Shown here: piece after piece, positions 15,583 to 22,070 of the stretch
Numbering within the stretch: position 1 is the first letter of the stretch
Layout: the number at the start of each line of letters is the position of its first letter
NCBI RefSeq assembly: GCF_004959935.1
Contig: NZ_SMYN01000007.1
Span: 1 to 64,000 of the forward strand
Direction of reading: 5' to 3'
DNA: 64,000 nt
From: Falsirhodobacter xinxiangensis
GTDB lineage: Bacteria > Pseudomonadota > Alphaproteobacteria > Rhodobacterales > Rhodobacteraceae
The notes under the pieces: model-generated
What the model was told of the DNA's origin: nothing
Database searches by the model: none
The model's input: only the letters and a program-made list of their open reading frames with translations
Translations under genes and position numbers: made by a program

Positions 15583-17109
15583 ATGAACATGCAAGCCCCC
15601 GTCATCGCCCGCCGTTCCCCCGGACCGCAGGGCGAACGCATCATCACGCTGGCCGCTCTGGCCGTCGGCGGTCAGGGCGGCGGCGTCCTGACCAACTGGA
15701 TCATCGACGTGGCCGAGGCGAACGGCTATCACGCGCAGGCCACGTCCGTCGCGGGCGTCGCCCAGCGCACCGGCGCCACCGTCTATTATGTCGAGATGTG
15801 CCGCGACACGGGCCGCACCCCGGTCTTCGCGCTGTCCCCGTCCGAAGGCGATGTGGACATCATGATCGCGTCGGAACTGATGGAGGCGGGGCGCGCGGTG
15901 ATGCGCGGGTTCGTGACCCCGGGCCGCACGACGCTGATCGCATCCACCCACCGCATCGCCGCCGTGTCGGAAAAGATCGCCCCCGGCGACGGGCGCGCCG
16001 ATGGGGCCAAGGTGCTGGAGGCCATGGGCATCGCCGCCGATCACGTGGTCGCCTTCGACATGGAAACGCTGGCGACCAAGGCCGGGTCGGTCATCTCGGC
16101 CAGCCTGTTCGGTGCGCTGGCCGGGTCCGGCGCGCTGCCCTTCCCGCGCGACAGCTACGAGGACATCATCCGCAAATCCGGCAAGGGGGTCGAGGCGTCG
16201 CTGCGTGCCTTCGGTCTGGCCTTCGATGTGGCCAAGGGCGATGCCGAGGCGCCGAAGGTCGAAGCCGTGAAGCCCCCCGCCCGCACCCTGACCGTGCCCG
16301 ATGCGCTGCGTGCGGATTGGGCGGCGCTGGAGGCCCGGCTGGCCGCCCTGCCCGAATCCGCGCGGGACATGGCGGGTCTGGGGCTGAAGAAGGTGGCCGA
16401 TTATCAGGACCTTGCCTACGGCCGGCAATATCTGGACATGGTCGAACGGGCCGCGGCGCGCGATCCGGCGCTGGCGGAACCGGCGGCGAAATATGCCGCG
16501 AACGCGCTGTGCTATGACGATATCCTGCGCGTGGCCGACCTGAAGACCCGCGCCGCCCGCCTGTCCCGCGTCCGCGCCGAGGCGCGCGTGAAGGAGGGGC
16601 AGGTCCTGCACGTCACCGAATATTTCCACCCCCGGTTCGAGGAGTTCACGACCACCCTGCCCGCCCGCCTTGGCGCATGGCTTCAGCGCAGCAAACGCGC
16701 CGAGGCGTTCTATGCCCGCCATCTGGACAAGGGCCGCCGCATCCGCACCGACAGCATCGGCGGCTTCGGTCTGCTCTGGATCGTCGGTGCGCTGCGCCCG
16801 TGGCGGCGCAGCCTTCTGCGGCATCGGTCCGAGATGGCGCATGTGAACGCATGGTTCGACGCGGCGCTGGCACAGCCCGACCCCGCGCTGGCGGCCGAGG
16901 TTCTGGCGAACCGCCGGCTCATCAAGGGCTATTCCGACACCCATGCGCGGGGGCTGTCCAAGTTCGACCGGGTGATGTCGGCCCTGCCGATGCTGCAGGG
17001 GCGGCCCGACGCGGCGGACTGGATGCGCCGCCTGCGCACCGCCGCGCTGGCCGACGAAAAGGGCACGGCGCTGGACGGCGCGCTGAAGACGGTGGCCAGC
17101 TTCGCCTGA
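15583..17109 (+). CDS. Indolepyruvate oxidoreductase beta-like subunit, long form
   Basis: A 508-residue protein. The first about 200 residues are the gamma-type domain of 2-oxoacid oxidoreductases (LAVGGQGGGVLTNWIIDVAE, and VAGVAQRTGATVYYVEM). Archaeal IorB proteins end about there; this one has an extra C-terminal domain of about 270 residues, as in many proteobacterial homologues. It starts 9 bp after the alpha subunit and surely forms a complex with it. The stop codon is embedded in a perfect hairpin that also contains the stop of the convergent GntR gene. Confidence 0.88.
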   Translation: MNMQAPVIARRSPGPQGERIITLAALAVGGQGGGVLTNWIIDVAEANGYHAQATSVAGVAQRTGATVYYVEMCRDTGRTPVFALSPSEGDVDIMIASELMEAGRAVMRGFVTPGRTTLIASTHRIAAVSEKIAPGDGRADGAKVLEAMGIAADHVVAFDMETLATKAGSVISASLFGALAGSGALPFPRDSYEDIIRKSGKGVEASLRAFGLAFDVAKGDAEAPKVEAVKPPARTLTVPDALRADWAALEARLAALPESARDMAGLGLKKVADYQDLAYGRQYLDMVERAAARDPALAEPAAKYAANALCYDDILRVADLKTRAARLSRVRAEARVKEGQVLHVTEYFHPRFEEFTTTLPARLGAWLQRSKRAEAFYARHLDKGRRIRTDSIGGFGLLWIVGALRPWRRSLLRHRSEMAHVNAWFDAALAQPDPALAAEVLANRRLIKGYSDTHARGLSKFDRVMSALPMLQGRPDAADWMRRLRTAALADEKGTALDGALKTVASFA

Positions 17110-17125
17110 ACCTTCGGGTTCAGGC
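17104..17125. terminator. Bidirectional terminator hairpin with TTCG tetraloop at a convergent junction
   Basis: Arms GCCTGAACC (17104-17112) and GGTTCAGGC (17117-17125) surround a TTCG loop. The stem contains the TGA of the oxidoreductase gene (17107-17109) and, on the other strand, the TGA of the GntR gene (17120-17122). A second perfect hairpin, AACCTTCGG (17109-17117) with CCGAAGGTT (17125-17133), overlaps it and could form instead. No clear U-tract follows. Confidence 0.65.
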
Positions 17126-17824
17126 CGAAGGTTCGCCCATGAACTGATGCAGCAGATCCTGCGTCGCGGTGATGTCCGCTTCGACCGCGCTGCGAAAGGC
17201 CGGGGCATCCCCCTTGCGCAGCGCGTCCAGCATCTCCTCGTGATGCAGGGTGAAGCCGCTGCGGTAATCGGTCTTCAGCAGGTCGCCCATCTGGTCCGAC
17301 AGGAACCGAACATAGGGGCCGGACCGCAGCCACAGATTCTCGATCTGGCTCATCAGAACGGGGCTTTGCGCGGCGGCATAGATGTGGAAGTGGAACTGCC
17401 GGTTCGCTGCGGCCATCGCCACGGTGTCGCCGCTGATGCCGGTGTCGCGGTGCAGATCGATCAGTGATTGCAGCGTCGCAAGATCCGCCTTGGACAGGTT
17501 CGGCAGCGCCAGATCGGCCGTCGCGCATTCGATGATGACGCGGGCGCGGCTGATGTCGTCCAGCTCCTCCTGCGACAGATCGGGAACGAAGGCGGTGCCC
17601 GAGGCGGCGATCCGCAGCGCGTTTTCCGCCGCCAACCGCCGCAGCGCCTCGCGCACGGGCATGTGCGAGGTCTGGAACCGTTCGGACAGCGACGCGATGG
17701 TGAACGTCTCGCGCGCCTCGAACGCGCCGGACATCAGGGCATCGCGCAATTGTTCATAGACCTGATCCTGCACCGTCCGGCGCGAGGCGACGGGTTTCAG
17801 TTGTTTTTGCGGGGAAACGGCCAT
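17120..17824 (-). CDS. GntR family transcriptional regulator (FadR/FCD subgroup)
   Basis: A 234-residue regulator. The N-terminal winged helix is QVYEQLRDALMSGAFEARETFTIASLSERFQTSHMPVREALRRL, and the C-terminal FCD all-helical effector domain has metal-site-like residues in NRQFHFHIY and LHHEEML. A TTTGATCAAA copy sits 45 bp before its start. Together with four other copies in front of importer and catabolic genes, this makes the protein the best candidate for controlling that local regulon and itself. Confidence 0.92.
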   Translation of the reverse strand: MAVSPQKQLKPVASRRTVQDQVYEQLRDALMSGAFEARETFTIASLSERFQTSHMPVREALRRLAAENALRIAASGTAFVPDLSQEELDDISRARVIIECATADLALPNLSKADLATLQSLIDLHRDTGISGDTVAMAAANRQFHFHIYAAAQSPVLMSQIENLWLRSGPYVRFLSDQMGDLLKTDYRSGFTLHHEEMLDALRKGDAPAFRSAVEADITATQDLLHQFMGEPSA

Positions 17825-17868
17825 GACAGCTCCGATGGTTGCCCTCCGGCCTTAGCGCAGGGAGGCGG

Positions 17869-17878
17869 TTTGATCAAA
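17869..17878. promoter_or_regulatory. TTTGATCAAA operator candidate in front of the GntR gene
   Basis: A perfect copy in the 70-bp gap between the Lrp-type and GntR genes, both read leftward. The position fits autoregulation of the GntR gene. Confidence 0.62.
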
Positions 17879-17894
17879 TACATAACTTCCGACC

Positions 17895-18359
17895 CTAGGG
17901 ACGCAGCGCCTTGGCCGCGCCGGCAAGCGAGTGCCGCGCCTTGATCACCCGCGTCGCCACGACGGTTTCGGTCCGCGCCACGCCGGGCATCCGCGCGATC
18001 TGCTGGCGCAGCAGACGGTCCAGCGCGTTCACGTCGGCGGCAAGGATGTGCAGCAGGTAATCCCCGGTCCCCGTCGTCGCGTGGCAGCGCCAGATGGCGG
18101 CATGGGCGCGCACCGCCGCTTCGAACCGTTCCGAGGCATCGAAATGCAGCGTCACCTGCACGAAGGCCTCAATCCCGAAGCCCAGCGCGGCCGGGTCCAG
18201 CAGCGCGGCATATCCCGTCACCACGCCCGCCTCCTCCAGCGCCTTGATGCGTTTCCACACCGGCGTCTTCGACATGCCCTGCCCCTCGGCCAGATCGGCG
18301 AAGGATTGACGCGCATCCGCCTCCAGCGCCGAGAGCAGGTTCAGGTCCACATTATCCAT
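17895..18359 (-). CDS. Lrp/AsnC family transcriptional regulator, KynR-like by position
   Basis: A 154-residue protein. The N-terminal helix-turn-helix is DLNLLSALEADARQSFADLAEGQGMSKTPVWKRIKALEEAGV and the C-terminal RAM domain has GDYLLHILAADVNALDRLL. I chose the start at 18359, which follows a GGGGGAA site and gives the usual MDNVDLN beginning; a start at 18389 is possible. It is divergent from the tryptophan-dioxygenase-like gene, the same arrangement as kynR with kyn genes in other proteobacteria, and probably senses an aromatic amino acid or kynurenine-like ligand. Confidence 0.88.
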   Translation of the reverse strand: MDNVDLNLLSALEADARQSFADLAEGQGMSKTPVWKRIKALEEAGVVTGYAALLDPAALGFGIEAFVQVTLHFDASERFEAAVRAHAAIWRCHATTGTGDYLLHILAADVNALDRLLRQQIARMPGVARTETVVATRVIKARHSLAGAAKALRP

Positions 18360-18383
18360 CGTTCCCCCGAAATCCGGTATCTG

Positions 18384-18451
18384 TTCCATTCGTTTCCGAA
18401 AACACTGCCACCCGCAGGATGACAGAACAATGTTTTCCGCGATACGTGGAA
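18384..18451. promoter_or_regulatory. Imperfect long dyad between the Lrp-type and TDO-like genes
   Basis: About 20-bp arms at 18384-18403 and 18432-18451 share TTCCA...GAAAAC against GTTTTC...TGGAA, with mismatches in the middle. Lrp/AsnC regulators often bind such spaced imperfect repeats. The dyad covers the divergent promoter region and the start of the Lrp-type leader. Confidence 0.4.
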
Positions 18452-18486
18452 TGATCGGTCAACCAAGCACAGCGCAAGGATGACAG

Positions 18487-19236
18487 ATGACCCGCGACGA
18501 ATGGCACCGCCTGATCGAAACGCCGAAGATGCTGGACTATGGCGTCTATCTTGCCGCGGACCGCCTTCTGGACTGCCAGAAGCCGCTGGCGGACATGTGC
18601 AACGGCGACGAATTGCAGTTCCAGATCGTCCATCAGGTCGAGGAGCTTTGGATGAAGCTCATCGCCTATACGCTGGTGGATGTGCGGGATTTCATGGCCA
18701 TCGGCGCGTCGCACCGCGTCGTGACGCTGATGGGCCGCGCCCACCGCCTGATGCGCCTGATGACCCAGCAGCTGGACGTGCTGGAGACGATGTCCCCCCG
18801 CGAATACCAGGAGGTGCGCAAGCAGCTTGGCAACGGGTCGGGGCAGGAATCGCCGGGGTTTCAGGTGCTGCTGCGGATGCCGCCCGACCTGTGGGAGACG
18901 TTCCGCGCCGTCTATCTGGACGGGCGCGGGCTGACGGTCGCGGACATCTATGACGCGCGTTACGATCACGGCGAAAGCTATGCCGTGGCCGAGGCGCTGA
19001 TCGAATATGACGAGCTGTTCCAGAAGTTCCGCGCCATGCACGTCTATCTGATCCACCGTTCGATCGGGATGGGGTCGCGCTCGCTCAAGGGGCGGCCGGT
19101 GGCGATCCTCGAAGCCGGGGCACGCCATCGGTTCTTTCCCGAATTGTGGGATGTCCGCTGCGACATGACCGACGCGTGGGGCGCAAGCTATGGCGTGGTG
19201 CGCGCGGCCATCCACAAAGGGGCTCCCCAACCGTGA
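18487..19236 (+). CDS. Tryptophan 2,3-dioxygenase-like heme protein, divergent subgroup
   Basis: A 249-residue all-helical TDO-family protein. The distal His is kept (H49 in VHQVEELWMK), and the heme-ligand helix is recognisable with H185 in RAMHVYLIHRSIG. However, the segment that in ordinary TDOs carries GTGGS, which helps hold the substrate ammonium group, is replaced by SRSLKGRP. The carboxylate-binding region reads GNGSGQESPGFQ in place of the usual SGFQS-type motif. The substrate may therefore be an indole without the amino-acid side chain, or a modified tryptophan. It lies divergent from an Lrp-type regulator and near isatin and anthraniloyl-CoA genes. Confidence 0.8.
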   Translation: MTRDEWHRLIETPKMLDYGVYLAADRLLDCQKPLADMCNGDELQFQIVHQVEELWMKLIAYTLVDVRDFMAIGASHRVVTLMGRAHRLMRLMTQQLDVLETMSPREYQEVRKQLGNGSGQESPGFQVLLRMPPDLWETFRAVYLDGRGLTVADIYDARYDHGESYAVAEALIEYDELFQKFRAMHVYLIHRSIGMGSRSLKGRPVAILEAGARHRFFPELWDVRCDMTDAWGASYGVVRAAIHKGAPQP

Positions 19237-19293
19237 AGTTCGCCAGATCCAGCACCGAACCCGGGCGAATGCCACTTGAAATCTTTGCTTGTG

Positions 19294-19303
19294 TTTGATC
19301 AAA
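19294..19303. promoter_or_regulatory. TTTGATCAAA operator candidate before the hydrolase-fragment/aminotransferase operon
   Basis: A perfect copy 43 bp before the ATG at 19347, in an AT-rich promoter-like stretch. A further GATCAAT follows immediately (19306-19312). Confidence 0.6.
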
Positions 19304-19346
19304 CGATCAATATATTCGGAATCGTTTGCGGGCAAGAGGATATGAA

Positions 19347-19670
19347 ATGGCCGCCCTGCCCAACAGCATCTGGACGCGCACCGCCCGCAACAGCTTCGTG
19401 GCGGGCCGGGTGCCGCCCGCGCGCGTGGATGTCGCGGTCGTGAGCGGCAGCTACATCCCCTTCCCCGAAACCGAGGAGGAGGCCGCCCTGACCGGCGATC
19501 CGCGCGTGCCGGTTCTGACCCGCTATGCCACGGCGGACGCCTATACCGCCGCCATCCGCACCGCGTCCGAGCAGCTGGTCCACGACCGCTTCCTGCTGCC
19601 CGAAGACGTCGGCGCCGCCATCGCCATGGCCGCCCGCTGGGGCCGCGTGAACCATTCCCATTCGCTTTGA
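19347..19670 (+). CDS. Small protein resembling the C-terminal end of alpha/beta-hydrolase-domain proteins (Abhydrolase_10 type)
   Basis: A 107-residue protein. The part after about residue 27 (SGSYIPFPETEEEAALTGDPRVPVLTRYATADAYTAAI, then LVHDRFLLPEDV) looks like the last about 80 residues of the large alpha/beta hydrolase-domain family I remember as PF20091. No nucleophile elbow or catalytic domain is present. The start at 19347 follows a GAGGA site and the gene has its own promoter with an operator copy, so it is expressed as a small protein or is the tail of a gene lost by deletion. It precedes the aminotransferase by 17 bp. The family match is from memory and needs a profile search. Confidence 0.6.
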   Translation: MAALPNSIWTRTARNSFVAGRVPPARVDVAVVSGSYIPFPETEEEAALTGDPRVPVLTRYATADAYTAAIRTASEQLVHDRFLLPEDVGAAIAMAARWGRVNHSHSL

Positions 19671-19687
19671 ACCTCAGGAACACTCCC

Positions 19688-20845
19688 ATGAAACATCTGG
19701 CCAAACGGATCACCGGAACCTCGAAGAAATCCTTCGGTATGTATGGACGCGCCGCCGCGATGACGGGGCGCGACCTGATCCATATGGAACTGGGCCGCCC
19801 CCATGCCGACACCCCCGATCACATCAAGGAGGCGACCATCGCCGCCATCCGCGCTGGCAAGGTCCATTATTCCAACCTGCCGGGCGAATTGCATCTGCGG
19901 CAGGCGCTGAAGGAGAAGCTGGCCCGCCAGAACGCGATGGAGGTGACGACCGACCAGATCATCGTGACCAACGGGCTGACCCATGCCTCATACGCCGCGA
20001 TCATGGCCTTCATCGACGATGGCGACGAGGCGATCCTGCTGGAGCCGTATTACCCCCAGCATATCGGCAAGATCGAACTGGCGGGCGGCAAGGTCGTCAT
20101 GGCCCCCTTGGGCGAGGATTTCCGCATCGACCCCGCGCTGATCGCACCGAAGATCACCGCGCGCACCAAGATGATCGTGCTGATCAACCCCTGCAACCCG
20201 ACGGGCCGCGTCTATAGCCGCGAGGAATTGCAGGGGCTGGCCGATCTGGCGATCAAGCACGACCTGCTGGTCATCGCGGACGAGGTGTATAAGGACATCC
20301 TGTTCGACGGCGCGAAACACATCTCCATCGCGACGCTGCCGGGGATGGCGGAACGCACGGTCAGCATGTTCGCCTTCACCAAAAGCTATGCGATGGATGG
20401 CTGGCGGATCGGATACATGACCGCGCCGGACTGGGCGATCCCGGCCCTGCTGAAGATCACCGCCAATGACGTCACGCACGTGAACACCTTCATCCAGGAA
20501 GGCGCGCTGGCGGCGATCACGGGCGATCCCGCCGTGCTGGCGGGCCTGATCGCCGAGGACCGCGAAAAGCGCGACATCGTGGTGACGCGGCTGAACCAGA
20601 TGGCGGGCGTGACCTGTGCCTGGCCCGAGGGCACGATCTATGCCTTCCCGTCGATCAAGGGCACGGGGCTGGGATCGCAGATCGTGGCCGAACGGCTGCT
20701 GGATGAAACCGGCGTGGTGGTGGAGGCGGGCAGCTTCTATGGCGCGGCGGGCGAAGGGCATCTGCGCGTCTGCTTCGGATCGCTGTCCACCCCGCATATC
20801 ACCGAGGCGATGGACCGGATGCAGCGTTTCTTCGGCGCGCTGTAG
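19688..20845 (+). CDS. PLP-dependent class I/II aminotransferase
   Basis: A 385-residue aspartate-aminotransferase-fold enzyme. Visible motifs are NGLTHASYAAIMAF, INPCNPTGRVYSREEL, the DEVYKDILFDG acidic motif, and the PLP-lysine region FAFTKSYAMDGWRIGYM. An AGGAA site precedes the ATG. It is co-transcribed with the small hydrolase-like gene under a TTTGATCAAA site. In this context it may transaminate tryptophan, kynurenine or another aromatic amino acid. The substrate cannot be fixed from sequence. Confidence 0.9.
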   Translation: MKHLAKRITGTSKKSFGMYGRAAAMTGRDLIHMELGRPHADTPDHIKEATIAAIRAGKVHYSNLPGELHLRQALKEKLARQNAMEVTTDQIIVTNGLTHASYAAIMAFIDDGDEAILLEPYYPQHIGKIELAGGKVVMAPLGEDFRIDPALIAPKITARTKMIVLINPCNPTGRVYSREELQGLADLAIKHDLLVIADEVYKDILFDGAKHISIATLPGMAERTVSMFAFTKSYAMDGWRIGYMTAPDWAIPALLKITANDVTHVNTFIQEGALAAITGDPAVLAGLIAEDREKRDIVVTRLNQMAGVTCAWPEGTIYAFPSIKGTGLGSQIVAERLLDETGVVVEAGSFYGAAGEGHLRVCFGSLSTPHITEAMDRMQRFFGAL

Positions 20846-20855
20846 GCGCCGAAGA
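20829..20855. terminator. Terminator hairpin containing the aminotransferase stop codon
   Basis: Perfect 10-bp arms TCTTCGGCGC (20829-20838) and GCGCCGAAGA (20846-20855) surround a 7-base loop that holds the TAG stop (20843-20845). The convergent gene ends at 20867, so the hairpin can serve both strands. Confidence 0.6.
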
Positions 20856-20866
20856 CGCGACCGGAC

Positions 20867-21994
20867 CTATCGCCGCCTGCGCGACAGGGCGGCCCCAAGG
20901 ACAAGCGCCCCGGCCAGCAGCGGCAGGCTGGCCGGAAGCGGCACGGGCGCCAGTTCGATCACCCGCCCATCCGTGGGCGAGACGCCGTTCTCGGCAACGA
21001 ACACATGCCCGTTCGCCCCGATGGCCAGCCCCGACGGGTTGATCAGCCCGCCATAGGCCAGCGTCCGGGTGCCATCCGCGCCGATCTGGAACAGCGATCC
21101 GGTGGCGTTCGGGCCAAGCAGGCTGTCGCTATCGAATTCCAGCGCGAACAGCGTGCCGTCATGCCAGGCGATGTCGATCAGGTTGGTGAACCCGCTGGCA
21201 AAGACATCGACCAGCCCCGCCTCGTCTATGGAAAAGACATTGGCACCGCCCACCGGGAAGGGAAACCCGGTCAACTGCCCGACCAGCAGGGTGCCGTCCG
21301 GCCCGGCGGCGGCCCCGGTCGGAACGGGCTGCCATTCGCCCTCGGGCAGCGCGGCCTTCACCGCAATGGCCCCTTCGGCGTCGATCGTCAGCACGTCGTT
21401 GCCGCCCGCATCGGTGGCGACCAGCCCGCCATCCACGGCGACAAGGCTGAACGGGTTGCTGTCGGGCTCGCCCACCGGGTTGTTCGCCAGTTCGAACCCG
21501 GCAAGGTCGGCGAAGGGCGTGGCGGTGCCGCCGGTCAGGGTCACGATCTGGCCCAGCAGCGCAGAACCCGGCGCAGCGGCCAGATCCTCGCGCAGCGCGG
21601 GGTCGGCCCCAAGGCCAATGGCGACGTGCATCGTACCGTCCACGAAGGCCACGTCATGCGCGCCGGTCGCGCCGAAGCCGCCCTCGGGGGCCAGCGAGGG
21701 AAGGTCCGCGACCTTCTCCTGCACGCCGTCCTTGTAACGGCTGACCCCGCCCGTCAGACCGAAGGACACGGTCTGCCCATCGCCCGACACGATGGAGGGG
21801 CCATCGCCGCCCGCCCCGGCTTCGGCCACGTAAAGCCAGCCATTGGGGCCGAAGGTCATGCCGCGGGGGTTTGCCAGCCCCTGCATCACCACCTTTTCGT
21901 GGTAAAGCGTCGCGGCCATCGGCGCGGTGGGAAGAAGCATGGAAAGGATCAGGGTGGGCGTCGACAGACGACGCCGGACAGCAGTCGAACTCAT
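20867..21994 (-). CDS. Secreted ScyD/ScyE-like beta-propeller protein with VPLPA-CTERM sorting tail
   Basis: A 375-residue exported protein. A signal peptide is followed by NHL/SMP-like repeats of the ScyD/ScyE family (GLANPRGMTFGPNGWLYVAEAG, GLINPSGLAIGANGHVFVAENG). The last about 26 residues read VPLPASLPLLAGALV followed by a hydrophobic run and RRRR, the VPLPA-CTERM signal known from Rhodobacterales, which directs processing by an exosortase-type enzyme at the inner membrane. The start at 21994 follows GAGGTG. The gene stands alone, convergent with the aminotransferase. Its role is unknown; a cell-surface or matrix protein is likely. Confidence 0.85.
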   Translation of the reverse strand: MSSTAVRRRLSTPTLILSMLLPTAPMAATLYHEKVVMQGLANPRGMTFGPNGWLYVAEAGAGGDGPSIVSGDGQTVSFGLTGGVSRYKDGVQEKVADLPSLAPEGGFGATGAHDVAFVDGTMHVAIGLGADPALREDLAAAPGSALLGQIVTLTGGTATPFADLAGFELANNPVGEPDSNPFSLVAVDGGLVATDAGGNDVLTIDAEGAIAVKAALPEGEWQPVPTGAAAGPDGTLLVGQLTGFPFPVGGANVFSIDEAGLVDVFASGFTNLIDIAWHDGTLFALEFDSDSLLGPNATGSLFQIGADGTRTLAYGGLINPSGLAIGANGHVFVAENGVSPTDGRVIELAPVPLPASLPLLAGALVLGAALSRRRR

Positions 21995-22070
21995 GAAGCA
22001 CCTCACTTGTTACAGGACGGCGCGCGACAGGCGGGCCGAGCAGGAAGCTTTTGCCCGCCCCGCCATCCTG

